The position numbers and the translations under genes were made by a program. Below are positions 14,718-21,254 of a stretch of DNA of 27,172 bases, in pieces. This DNA comes from a virus. How positions within the stretch are numbered: position 1 is the first letter of the stretch; each line of letters opens with the position of its first letter. The notes below the pieces were generated by a model that was not told the DNA's origin, did not search any database, and saw only the letters and a list, made by a program, of their open reading frames with translations. The stretch is taken from the IMG/VR virus record IMGVR_UViG_3300046355_000059, positions 1 to 27,172 of that record, one strand, 5' to 3'.

Positions 14718-14972
14718 ATGATTACCGCGACTTACAAAACAATGCCAGCACTACTTGAGAGCCTAACCCCGTTCAAACACGGCTCGGCTCATGCCACTAA
14801 GGAAGTAACTAGAACACGTATGGAATACCGCGTTTACTCTTACTCAACCCTAATCGGGACTGTTGTCTGGGATGGCTCAGAGGGTGAACTAGAAAAGTTT
14901 TTCAATGACCGCAAGTATTCAATGACAACTTCACGCCTGCAGAACATCATCAAGAAAGCATGGGCAATCTAA
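14718..14972 (+). CDS. Early protein of unknown function (84 aa)
   Basis: 84 aa, start ATG 14718 preceded by AAAGG/CAGGA. It contains a basic middle, a YRVYSYSTLIGTVVWDG beta-type stretch and a C-terminal helix (MTTSRLQNIIKKAWAI). It is the first gene of the rightward block and may be expressed early. I do not recognise the family. Its stop overlaps the next start as TAATG. Confidence 0.65.
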   Translation: MITATYKTMPALLESLTPFKHGSAHATKEVTRTRMEYRVYSYSTLIGTVVWDGSEGELEKFFNDRKYSMTTSRLQNIIKKAWAI

Positions 14973-15094
14973 TGCAGACACTCAAGCAACTTTGGGCAAT
15001 CACTGGCCGACTTGTCGGCGGTTTGCTAATGGTATTCGGTGCATGGCTTGCCGTGTTATCACTCACCTTTATTTTGGAATCGTTAGGAATCTAA
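14972..15094 (+). CDS. 40-aa single-span membrane peptide
   Basis: The frame starts at ATG 14972 inside the previous stop (TAATG) and ends at TAA 15094. After a short polar N-terminus (MQTLKQLWAITGR) come about 22 hydrophobic residues (LVGGLLMVFGAWLAVLSL and onward), enough for one membrane span. Function is unknown; small phage membrane peptides may act in exclusion or membrane remodelling. Confidence 0.55.
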   Translation: MQTLKQLWAITGRLVGGLLMVFGAWLAVLSLTFILESLGI

Positions 15095-15096
15095 TC

Positions 15097-15408
15097 ATGG
15101 AACTTACTCAAGAAATCGTCACCAATGACATGCACAAAATCAAGGGACACTTAGCCCGAATAGGCTTGACCGATGTTTCCGTGGAATACCCCGGTTTTCT
15201 CTCAATCGTATTCGGCGAGCGCGAACTACATGCAGGCTACTCTTACGATTACGAAGAGAAACAGGACGGCGAGATGTTTCAACTTTACGACTTCACCGAT
15301 GGCTACAATCACCCGTTTAGCGTGGACTTTGAAACGAACAACGACACGCAATACATCGCTGGCAAGTTACGCCGACTAATCTTGGCTTATGTAAACGGGG
15401 GTAACTAA
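15097..15408 (+). CDS. Early protein of unknown function (103 aa)
   Basis: 103 aa from ATG 15097 (MELTQEIVTNDMHKIKG); a longer frame back to 14992 would cross the membrane peptide gene and is rejected. It is a mixed alpha/beta-type sequence with a Tyr-rich middle (AGYSYDYEEKQDGE) and a helical end. No motif is recognised. Its stop overlaps the next start as TAATG. Confidence 0.6.
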   Translation: MELTQEIVTNDMHKIKGHLARIGLTDVSVEYPGFLSIVFGERELHAGYSYDYEEKQDGEMFQLYDFTDGYNHPFSVDFETNNDTQYIAGKLRRLILAYVNGGN

Positions 15409-15581
15409 TGCTTGCCTATGTTTTGCCCGAAGATAAGTTTGACTATTGCATCTCTTGCAACTATCTAGAGGAAGTTGTAGCCGTTGTTTGGCTTGACTCT
15501 TCCGATGCCGAAGAACCCCTATGCAAAGAATGCGCGGAAACTATCCCATGCGAATACCTAGCCGAAACGGAAACCCCCTAA
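15408..15581 (+). CDS. 57-aa zinc-ribbon-like protein
   Basis: The frame starts at ATG 15408 (TAATG overlap) and ends at TAA 15581, which overlaps the next ATG. Cys pairs at residues 14/17 (CISC) and 41/44 (CKEC) are spaced like a zinc ribbon, with one more Cys near the C-terminus. It is acidic overall. Its partner is unknown. Confidence 0.55.
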   Translation: MLAYVLPEDKFDYCISCNYLEEVVAVVWLDSSDAEEPLCKECAETIPCEYLAETETP

Positions 15582-15682
15582 TGAAACGTCCCGACTCTAA
15601 GCGAACAGTCACGGCAAAAGCCCGTTCTATCGTCCTAAGAAACGCTAGGCGAACCAAACAACTAACAGGAAGAGGAATCTAA
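15581..15682 (+). CDS. 33-aa basic peptide
   Basis: The frame runs from ATG 15581 to TAA 15682, overlapping both neighbours by one or two bases. It is Arg/Lys/Thr-rich (MKRPDSKRTVTAKARS) with no hydrophobic core. The chain of stop-start overlaps is the main reason to believe it is translated. Confidence 0.4.
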   Translation: MKRPDSKRTVTAKARSIVLRNARRTKQLTGRGI

Positions 15683-15786
15683 TGCTATGCAGACTTTGCC
15701 AATGGCAAGCACTCAACACTCACGACCTAAGTTTCTGCCCGGATTGTGGCGCGGAATCAAACTACCTAATCGAACTAGAGGACTAA
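15682..15786 (+). CDS. 34-aa zinc-ribbon peptide
   Basis: The frame runs from ATG 15682 to TAA 15786. It consists of CRLC (residues 3-6) and CPDCG (19-23), a compact four-Cys zinc ribbon, then an acidic tail. A longer frame starting at 15687 in another register is a shadow of this and the next gene. Confidence 0.5.
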   Translation: MLCRLCQWQALNTHDLSFCPDCGAESNYLIELED

Positions 15787-15789
15787 CTA

Positions 15790-16332
15790 ATGCACGACTA
15801 TCTGAACGAACATCTCACCCTAGAAATCTCACCGACCGAGCGCGTAGCCGTTTACATCGAACAAGACTATTTCCCCGTGGAAGATTTTGTAGGCGATGAG
15901 CTTGGAATCTTCACCTTGCACAAAGACCGTTCACTCTCGAACATCGAACGCGGTGAACATTCACCGGCGTTATACGAACTACTCAACCGCGTAAACCGTG
16001 ACCAAGAGGAATCGGCAATCGGGAAATACCTATCACTTCATAACCTGCACTATAAGTTCGTTACCCTTCGCGGTTACAGCCAGTCCGATTGGGCAGACGT
16101 TGTGATTTATGCAGACGACCCTGCAATCCTGGACTCAGACGAATCTTTGAAATCTTGGTTTCGCGGTGACGTATTCATGCTATGCCACGAGCAACTAATA
16201 ACCTTTACAAGTTCCGACTCAGACCGAGTAATCGAACAATGGGAAACCCTAGACTCAATCGGCGCGGTTATTCTCGACACGCCCGAGGATGTAATAGATT
16301 TTGCAAAAGTAGACTTTGGCATTACGCTATAA
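15790..16332 (+). CDS. Acidic early protein (antirestriction-like character), unknown
   Basis: 180 aa, ATG 15790. The whole protein is acidic, with many Asp and Glu, and contains ERVAVYIEQDYFPVEDFVGD, LGIFTLHKDRSLS and a C-terminal DTPEDVIDFAKVDFG. Highly acidic early phage proteins can mimic DNA, but no specific family is recognised and this is only a suggestion. Confidence 0.6.
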   Translation: MHDYLNEHLTLEISPTERVAVYIEQDYFPVEDFVGDELGIFTLHKDRSLSNIERGEHSPALYELLNRVNRDQEESAIGKYLSLHNLHYKFVTLRGYSQSDWADVVIYADDPAILDSDESLKSWFRGDVFMLCHEQLITFTSSDSDRVIEQWETLDSIGAVILDTPEDVIDFAKVDFGITL

Positions 16333-16379
16333 ACAAGAGATAACAAACACTCACTTCACCTAATCAGAAAGGCAACACA

Positions 16380-16622
16380 ATGGAAACCAAACTAGCAATC
16401 ATCGAACGAGCAAAAGCCGAAATCCGCGAGGACGTTATGGCAGGGGTTATCCCCGGTAACACCTACGACTTTGAAAAGCTGCACGATTACGTGGACGCTA
16501 ACGAATACGGCGGATTCACCGAAGACAACTTCACGACCGATTGGGATTTTGTTGTGGACGTGCAGAACATTCTTGACGCATGGATGAAAAAGACTGGCAT
16601 CGACCTAGAGGGGGAGAACTAA
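16380..16622 (+). CDS. Early acidic protein (80 aa), unknown
   Basis: 80 aa, ATG 16380 with AAAGG upstream after a 47-base spacer. It has a helical N-terminus (METKLAIIERAKAEIREDVM), then FEKLHDYVDANEYGGF and an acidic C-terminus. Its stop overlaps the next start (TAATG). The next product has a similar DxLxEYVDGF-type segment, so the two may be related or interact. Confidence 0.6.
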   Translation: METKLAIIERAKAEIREDVMAGVIPGNTYDFEKLHDYVDANEYGGFTEDNFTTDWDFVVDVQNILDAWMKKTGIDLEGEN

Positions 16623-16924
16623 TGCTCACCAGCTTTCAATCCATAAAATCAGAACTAGCCGATTCGTTTGATTGGCTAACCGAAGACAACCTATACGAAT
16701 ACGTAGACGGCTTTGTCCCGGTCTACACCAATGAGATAATCGCCGAGTGGACAATCATGCCGAACGAATACGACAATACCTGGCAGGAACTAGGACTATC
16801 AGACAAGGCGACAATCACCGACCGAATGAGTGCCGACCTATACAACTATTACCGCGACCAAGTTCAAGCTGCATACGAAGAACTAGTGGCCGAGAACGAA
16901 GCCGAGCAACACGAAACCGACTAG
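16622..16924 (+). CDS. Early acidic protein (100 aa), unknown
   Basis: 100 aa from ATG 16622, with GGGGGAG upstream; an earlier Met at 16580 lies inside the preceding gene and is rejected. It is acidic, with WLTEDNLYEYVDGFVPVYTN near the start and a Glu-rich helical end. It is the last gene before the candidate origin region. Confidence 0.6.
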   Translation: MLTSFQSIKSELADSFDWLTEDNLYEYVDGFVPVYTNEIIAEWTIMPNEYDNTWQELGLSDKATITDRMSADLYNYYRDQVQAAYEELVAENEAEQHETD

Positions 16925-16926
16925 GT

Positions 16927-16935
16927 TGTGGATAA
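16927..16935 (-). promoter_or_regulatory. Perfect DnaA box
   Basis: TGTGGATAA, the exact reverse complement of the TTATCCACA consensus, three bases after the stop of the preceding gene. Confidence 0.6.
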
Positions 16936-17081
16936 CTTTTATTCCGCGCCTTACCCTATCGCCTATAAATACGTGATAATATAATAAATATATATATAAA
17001 GTATTAGGTAATAATCAAAAAGCTGCTATATAAATCATATGCGTTGCAATCCTGCAACATATCCGATTACAATCGAACCGC

Positions 17082-17103
17082 CCGTTACCAAACCGTTACC
17101 AAA
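17082..17103 (+). repeat. Tandem 11-base repeat CCGTTACCAAA (two copies)
   Basis: Two directly adjacent identical copies (17082-17092, 17093-17103) inside the candidate origin; iteron-like. Confidence 0.7.
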
Positions 17104-17223
17104 TAGTGTTATGTTTTATGTCTACGACCTATTAGAATGAAGATATCAGATATAACACTTTTCACCCTGGAAAAAGCCACTCACAGACTTTTCACAGGAT
17201 TCACCTAAAACTAAAGCTGCAAG

Positions 17224-17232
17224 TTATCCACA
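17224..17232 (+). promoter_or_regulatory. Perfect DnaA box
   Basis: TTATCCACA, opposite in orientation to the box at 16927. It abuts the AGGAGG ribosome binding site of the next gene, so bound DnaA could also affect that gene's expression. Confidence 0.6.
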
Positions 17233-17242
17233 GGAGGAAACG

Positions 17243-17440
17243 ATGATTTACAAGATTGAAACCAAGCAAGGATTTATCGAATACGAGTTCGCCGATATGC
17301 AATCTGCCAAAGACTACGTTATGGCCTTCCTATCCTGGTCCGGGACAAAGTATCGTATCGTTCGCGCCAAGCAAACTGTCCCTACCGCTAACCTAATCTC
17401 AACCAAGGAAATCTACGCCGATGCAAAGGAGTGCTACTAA
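17243..17440 (+). CDS. Early protein of unknown function (65 aa)
   Basis: 65 aa, ATG 17243 with a strong AGGAGG site. It begins MIYKIETKQGFIEYEFADMQ; it looks like a small alpha/beta protein. Its stop overlaps the next start as TAATG. It is the first gene after the candidate origin. Confidence 0.65.
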   Translation: MIYKIETKQGFIEYEFADMQSAKDYVMAFLSWSGTKYRIVRAKQTVPTANLISTKEIYADAKECY

Positions 17441-17715
17441 TGGAACAGGTAACGCGCGATTACAAACTGAACGCCTATGCAGACGGCTTTGGCAACTGGC
17501 ATTGTGAAATCATCTTCGCCAGCCCGATGGGCAACACTAATGCAGCTCACGCAACCTTGGTGAATGCTATCCGCAAGGCCAAGGCGCTTATCCGAAGTGA
17601 GATAACCGAACGAATGTCACCAACACCAACAAAGAAGTTGCAGTATGCCGTGACAGCGAATAGACTTACTAATCAGAACCAACTTACATACCTACGCATA
17701 TCAGAGAAAATCTAA
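17440..17715 (+). CDS. Early protein of unknown function (91 aa)
   Basis: 91 aa from ATG 17440 (MEQVTRDYKLNAYADG), which overlaps the previous stop and has AAAGGAG upstream; a Met at 17431 is too close to that site. The segment NAYADGFGNWHCEIIF resembles the YxLNAYA start seen in the 18475-18663 product. The rest is basic and helical. Confidence 0.6.
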   Translation: MEQVTRDYKLNAYADGFGNWHCEIIFASPMGNTNAAHATLVNAIRKAKALIRSEITERMSPTPTKKLQYAVTANRLTNQNQLTYLRISEKI

Positions 17716-17726
17716 GGGGAACAGAC

Positions 17727-18260
17727 ATGAAGAAATCAGAACTTACCGTTGGCAACTACTACGCATATAACCGTAGCCGTGACACCCTGCCGTCTTACGT
17801 GACCAAGGCGAAACTTGTCGGCCTGGATTCAGAGAAGGGGTATCGCGCTAAGTCTGGCACGGTTGCCGTTGAGTTCACACACACCAGAGGATTGGGCGAT
17901 AACCGCGAGGAATACAAGAGCGTTCAGTATGTGCAGCTTTACACCCTAAAGGGTGATTACGAAACCATCGCCAACAAGATTGAACTACGCAAGAAGGATA
18001 TCCAAATCAACAACTTGCAGAATCAGATTGAGAAGAACCGCCGTATTGGCGTTATGAACCAACACAAGGGCGCGTTCATCGAGTTCGGTATCCGGCCATA
18101 TGCATTCAGTGACTACCGCCCAGACTTTACCATCGCGTTCACCGAGGCACAGTTCGTGACCGTATCCAAGTTACTTGCAACCTACAACAAAGACCTAGCC
18201 GAGGCGCAGGCCGATGCTAGAGAATCACAGCAACTATCTCATATGATTGGGAGTAACTAA
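17727..18260 (+). CDS. Early protein of unknown function (177 aa)
   Basis: 177 aa, ATG 17727 with GGGGA upstream. The first 80 residues (VGNYYAYNRSRDTLPSYVTK) look like a small beta-barrel and the middle is a predicted helix or coiled coil (IELRKKDIQINNLQNQIEKN). Nothing points to a specific activity. Its stop overlaps the next start (TAATG). Confidence 0.65.
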   Translation: MKKSELTVGNYYAYNRSRDTLPSYVTKAKLVGLDSEKGYRAKSGTVAVEFTHTRGLGDNREEYKSVQYVQLYTLKGDYETIANKIELRKKDIQINNLQNQIEKNRRIGVMNQHKGAFIEFGIRPYAFSDYRPDFTIAFTEAQFVTVSKLLATYNKDLAEAQADARESQQLSHMIGSN

Positions 18261-18472
18261 TGGCGACCTGGACCGTAGAACAAAAAGTAGAAGTTTGGTA
18301 TAGCACAACCGTTGAGGCCGACACCCTAGAGGAGGCTATCAAAGCTGCAGACGAGAGTAGCGATTGGAATATCCAACCGGCCACCCGAGAGTTTTGCGAT
18401 GAGTATTGGGCGATGAACGAGGACACCACAGACCAGTATTCAGTCCTAAACGGATTGGTAATCAAGGAGTAA
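18260..18472 (+). CDS. Early protein of unknown function (70 aa)
   Basis: 70 aa, ATG 18260 with GGGAG upstream. It begins MATWTVEQKVEVWYSTTVEA, followed by DTLEEAIKAADES, then an acidic C-terminus. The beta-strand plus EEAIKAA helix pattern is common in small phage and bacterial proteins of unknown function. Confidence 0.65.
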   Translation: MATWTVEQKVEVWYSTTVEADTLEEAIKAADESSDWNIQPATREFCDEYWAMNEDTTDQYSVLNGLVIKE

Positions 18473-18474
18473 TA

Positions 18475-18663
18475 ATGTTCGTTGGAACTATTGAGACAAG
18501 CAACTACACGCTAAACGCATATGCAACCACAGCGGAGGCCGTTCACGATTTGCTAGTCGAAGCCTGGGGGAAACACGCAGAGGATACCGGGGCTTGGCTA
18601 TCCTTCGATGAGATGGATGCAAACATCCGTGAGATTGAGGCCGGAAAAGTTTATTGGGAATAA
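18475..18663 (+). CDS. Early protein of unknown function (62 aa)
   Basis: 62 aa from ATG 18475 with AAGGAG upstream; the frame's earlier Met (18406) lies inside the previous gene and is rejected. It begins MFVGTIETSNYTLNAYATT, recalling the 17440-17715 product, and is acidic. Confidence 0.6.
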   Translation: MFVGTIETSNYTLNAYATTAEAVHDLLVEAWGKHAEDTGAWLSFDEMDANIREIEAGKVYWE

Positions 18664-18678
18664 GTATGGGATTTAGTA

Positions 18679-18687
18679 TGGTATAAT
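18679..18687 (+). promoter_or_regulatory. Extended -10 promoter (TGGTATAAT), leaderless spacing
   Basis: TGG plus a perfect TATAAT ending 6 bases before ATG 18694 of the HNH gene. There is no Shine-Dalgarno sequence between them, so transcription should begin at the start codon. Confidence 0.6.
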
Positions 18688-18693
18688 ATAACT

Positions 18694-19089
18694 ATGAAAA
18701 TCCCAGAGAACTACCTAAAAAAAGTAATAAAGACTGATTCATGTTGGCTATGGAACGGACATATAAACAATAGTGGATATGGAAGATTCAACGCCAAGGA
18801 TATGCCAGACAGATATGTTCATAGAGCTATGTTCTATTGGGCTAATGGCTATCTACCTGCAAGACCAAACGTTGTTGGACATAGTTGCGATGTTAGAAGT
18901 TGCGTAAATCCAGGGCATCTATCGGAACAGACTCAGCAAGAAAACGTTAGACAGTATTCACAACGTATCACGAGTTGCCCTAGTGGCCACGAATATGATA
19001 TAAATAATACATACATTAGGAAAGGTGGCTCTCGCAAGTGTCGAGAGTGCAATCGCCTAAGTGAACAAAGGAGATTATCATCGGGTTAG
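18694..19089 (+). CDS. HNH homing endonuclease with C-terminal zinc finger
   Basis: 131 aa. The HNH_3-type core reads YVHRAMFYWANG near residues 41-52, then VGHSCDVRSCVNPGHL at 61-76. A C-terminal finger follows: CPSGHEYDINNTYIRK from Cys95, with CREC at 116-119. The codons are AT-rich (many AGA and ATA) compared with neighbours, which suggests separate origin. It sits between two genes of unknown function, with its own leaderless promoter. The finger resembles the N-terminal finger of the WhiB protein at 23559. Confidence 0.9.
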   Translation: MKIPENYLKKVIKTDSCWLWNGHINNSGYGRFNAKDMPDRYVHRAMFYWANGYLPARPNVVGHSCDVRSCVNPGHLSEQTQQENVRQYSQRITSCPSGHEYDINNTYIRKGGSRKCRECNRLSEQRRLSSG

Positions 19090-19091
19090 AC

Positions 19092-19586
19092 ATGTATCTA
19101 TCCGCACGTAAATATGTAAGCGACTACGCCTACGAAAACGGCAAGGGCAGCTTCGAGATTGGCAACATCCTAGAGAGCGTCGGCCTGGACCGTAGTGACC
19201 TATCAGAAGAATGTCCGTCTGCAACCGTGAGTATCAACATCGCTTACTGGCGCAAGGCTAACGCGATTCACAACTGGTTCATCGAGAACGTGGCAGACGG
19301 CTTGGACGATTGCCAGCCAGTTGAAGTATCACGCGAAGAGCTGCAGGATTTGTGCTATGACATCAAGGAGGTTCTAAAGGTTCGTGACATGCAGGAAGCC
19401 AACCCGGACGAGGCCTTGCCTACGCCAGAAGACATCCTGCCAACCGCTAGTGGATTCTTCTTTGGTGGCACAGAGTATGACGAATACTACTGGGAGTATC
19501 TAGAAAGCACTCTAGACCGTCTACGTTCAATCCTTGGCAACCCTACGTTCGAGGACTTTGATTTCGAGTATCGGGCTTCCTGGTAA
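19092..19586 (+). CDS. Conserved phage protein of unknown function (IHNWF family)
   Basis: 164 aa. It carries a set of segments I recognise from many unrelated phages: MYLSARKY at the start, YWRKANAIHNWFIENVADG near residues 52-70, VSREELQDL, and LPTASGFFFGGTEYDEYYWE near 115-134. No biochemical role has been assigned to this family as far as I know. The conserved His/Trp/Phe and the GFFFG-x-T-x-YDE motif suggest a binding site. The ribosome binding site is weak, possibly altered by arrival of the HNH gene 3 bases upstream. Confidence 0.75.
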   Translation: MYLSARKYVSDYAYENGKGSFEIGNILESVGLDRSDLSEECPSATVSINIAYWRKANAIHNWFIENVADGLDDCQPVEVSREELQDLCYDIKEVLKVRDMQEANPDEALPTPEDILPTASGFFFGGTEYDEYYWEYLESTLDRLRSILGNPTFEDFDFEYRASW

Positions 19587-19606
19587 GCCAACAACAAGGA
19601 GAGAAA

Positions 19607-19945
19607 ATGATTACATCAAGTTATGACCTAAACATCTATTGCGATGGCGAGAAGGTTAGTGCAGCTCTGTATCAGTTGCGATATGACGCAGCTTTCCAGA
19701 CCTACGAAACCAACAGCGAGAAGTATGTAACCATCAGTTACGATATGTCAGACCCAGAGAACCACAACGCCATCGCATTCCTGTTGCACGACTTCGCTTG
19801 GGACCAGGCAGATGACACATACACCGACTACGACACGTGGGAGGATGTGCAGGAATATAAGAAGCATGCACCGAAAGAGCTGCTAGACTTCTTTGAGAAC
19901 TACATGATTGATTACGAATGTGAGGAATACAATGTCAGCGAATAA
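19607..19945 (+). CDS. Acidic early protein (112 aa), unknown
   Basis: 112 aa, ATG 19607 with AAGGAG upstream. It is very acidic with many Tyr and Asp (TYTDYDTWEDVQEYKK; MIDYECEEYNVSE at the end). No domain is recognised. The next gene starts inside its 3' end in another frame. Confidence 0.65.
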   Translation: MITSSYDLNIYCDGEKVSAALYQLRYDAAFQTYETNSEKYVTISYDMSDPENHNAIAFLLHDFAWDQADDTYTDYDTWEDVQEYKKHAPKELLDFFENYMIDYECEEYNVSE

Positions 19946-20108
19946 CGATTTCTACTTTGCAAGTGACGGCTCTTACGGCACAGCAGAGGAACTAACCATC
20001 CTAGACACGACCGAGTGGACAGACGAGGATTGGGAACTGATTGAGTTCTCAACCGATATGGAGCGTAGCACCGTGGCCCAGGGGATTTGGGAGAAATACA
20101 GTGATTAG
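19932..20108 (+). CDS. Small acidic early protein (58 aa), unknown
   Basis: 58 aa from ATG 19932 (MSANNDFYFASDGSYG), with GAGGAA upstream; it overlaps the previous gene by 14 bases. It is Glu/Asp/Trp-rich. No function can be read from the sequence. Confidence 0.6.
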   Translation: MSANNDFYFASDGSYGTAEELTILDTTEWTDEDWELIEFSTDMERSTVAQGIWEKYSD

Positions 20109-20265
20109 TATTGACATCCATCAGAGGGACGTTGAGATAATCCTTGCAGCTCTAAAGACAGCCGAGTCTGCATACACTACCAACGGACAATGGGTAGCCA
20201 GTAAGACAATCAGCAAGATAAACCAGGCATTACACAAACAGATTTATGGATTCGTGAAGGGATAG
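20101..20265 (+). CDS. Small early protein (54 aa), GTG start
   Basis: 54 aa. The likely start is GTG 20101 with GGGAG upstream, overlapping the previous stop by 8 bases. A longer frame from 20041 would sit mostly inside the preceding gene. The sequence (ISIDIHQRDVEIILAALKTA...) is a helical repeat-like small protein. It is unrecognised. Confidence 0.55.
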   Translation: MISIDIHQRDVEIILAALKTAESAYTTNGQWVASKTISKINQALHKQIYGFVKG

Positions 20266-20266
20266 C

Positions 20267-20758
20267 ATGGCAGACAAGAAAGACCTAGACGCGGTAAAAG
20301 CTGCAATCAAATCAGCCCGCGCAACCGAGAAGAACGCTATTGTAAACGCCAAGCGCAAGCTGGCCGACCTAGTAGATGAGATGGTTGCACACGAACATGC
20401 TAACGTAGTGGATGCAATCAGACGTGCTCTAGTGTTACAGATGTCATCGCGTAAGATTGGTGAGGCTTATGGCTCATCAGACCCACACACAATCAAGCGG
20501 CTAATCAACGAGGCCGTGGCCGGAGTTACAAGCAACGATGGTGGAGTTCACCCGGAGTGGAAACTAACACGCAACATGGACGGCACGTTCACCATCACAG
20601 CCTTTGGCTTGGGTGAGAACAAACTATCAGGCGAGGCAGTTTTCAGGGTTGATGAAGACCGTGAGAACTTCACAATGATTGACGGCGACAACTTTGTTGC
20701 CATGCAGCTTTACAAACTAGGTTACAAGGATGATGTTCTAAGAGAGGCGATTGGATAA
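20267..20758 (+). CDS. Helix-turn-helix protein, possible regulator
   Basis: 163 aa, ATG 20267 with AAGGGA upstream. A basic helical N-terminus (KSARATEKNAIVNAKRKLAD) is followed at about residues 60-85 by MSSRKIGEAYGSSDPHTIKRLI, which fits a helix-turn-helix of the resolvase/sigma-4 type (I-G-x-x-x-G-x-x-x-x-T-I-K-R). The C-terminal half has beta-type strands of unknown role. It may bind DNA as a regulator or replication accessory; the target is unknown. Confidence 0.6.
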   Translation: MADKKDLDAVKAAIKSARATEKNAIVNAKRKLADLVDEMVAHEHANVVDAIRRALVLQMSSRKIGEAYGSSDPHTIKRLINEAVAGVTSNDGGVHPEWKLTRNMDGTFTITAFGLGENKLSGEAVFRVDEDRENFTMIDGDNFVAMQLYKLGYKDDVLREAIG

Positions 20759-21003
20759 TGGCAAATGAAGATTACGAAGAACTTACTGAAACCCTGGGTG
20801 AGCTATCTAACTATTACTCTGACACTATTGGGCGCGATATTCGTATGGGGTCTGATATTGATGGTGATGTTTGGCTATCTAGTAACCGCACAAACGGCAA
20901 AGAATATTTCGACTCGATTGAAGAAGCGGAACGCCGAGTAAAGTTGTTATATAACGACTTGCTACCAGACGAAGATGAGATTGACCCGCTAGAAGGCTTT
21001 TAG
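20758..21003 (+). CDS. Small acidic protein (81 aa), unknown
   Basis: 81 aa starting MANEDYEELTETLGELSNYY; acidic throughout, with a WLSSNRTNGKEYFDSIEEAE middle. The ATG at 20758 overlaps the previous stop (TAATG) and its stop overlaps the next GTG (TAGTG). Confidence 0.6.
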   Translation: MANEDYEELTETLGELSNYYSDTIGRDIRMGSDIDGDVWLSSNRTNGKEYFDSIEEAERRVKLLYNDLLPDEDEIDPLEGF

Positions 21004-21254
21004 TGATTGGGATTGTAGCCATTGTGCTATTCACCCTTTGGTATTTGAACCATAAGAAGGAGATAAATGAGCAGAGAACAACTGAGTCCACTGACATTGG
21101 AACAGCGTCAGATGAAGGCAGTCGAGAAGATTATCTCAGAGCCTACCAAGGCAGCTCTCAACGCTTCCCTTATGGGAACGGGGAAGACACTTATGGGCGT
21201 GGAGGTAGCGAAGCACCTTGGCAGTCAGACCATACTAATCGTTGGACCACTTAA
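21003..21254 (+). CDS. Possible small membrane protein overlapping the helicase gene
   Basis: 83 aa from GTG 21003 within a TAGTG overlap. The first 16 residues (MIGIVAIVLFTLWYLN) form a membrane span, followed by a polar, Gly/Ser-rich tail. The last 188 bases overlap the helicase gene in another frame, so the tail may be partly accidental. The coupled start and membrane span favour translation; the overlap argues caution. Confidence 0.4.
   Translation: MIGIVAIVLFTLWYLNHKKEINEQRTTESTDIGTASDEGSREDYLRAYQGSSQRFPYGNGEDTYGRGGSEAPWQSDHTNRWTT

Larger units (their letters stand above)
16925..17242 (+). other. Candidate replication origin region (untranslated)
   Basis: 318 bases without a credible gene. 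Features in order: a perfect DnaA box in reverse orientation (16927-16935), an AT-rich run at about 16971-17015, a hairpin GTTGCA-4-TGCAAC (17043-17058), a tandem 11-base repeat (17082-17103), an inverted repeat AGTGTTAT/ATAACACT (17105-17112 and 17152-17159) and a perfect forward DnaA box (17224-17232). DnaA boxes flanking an AT-rich element and iterated repeats are what origins usually contain. Origin activity is inferred. Confidence 0.5.
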
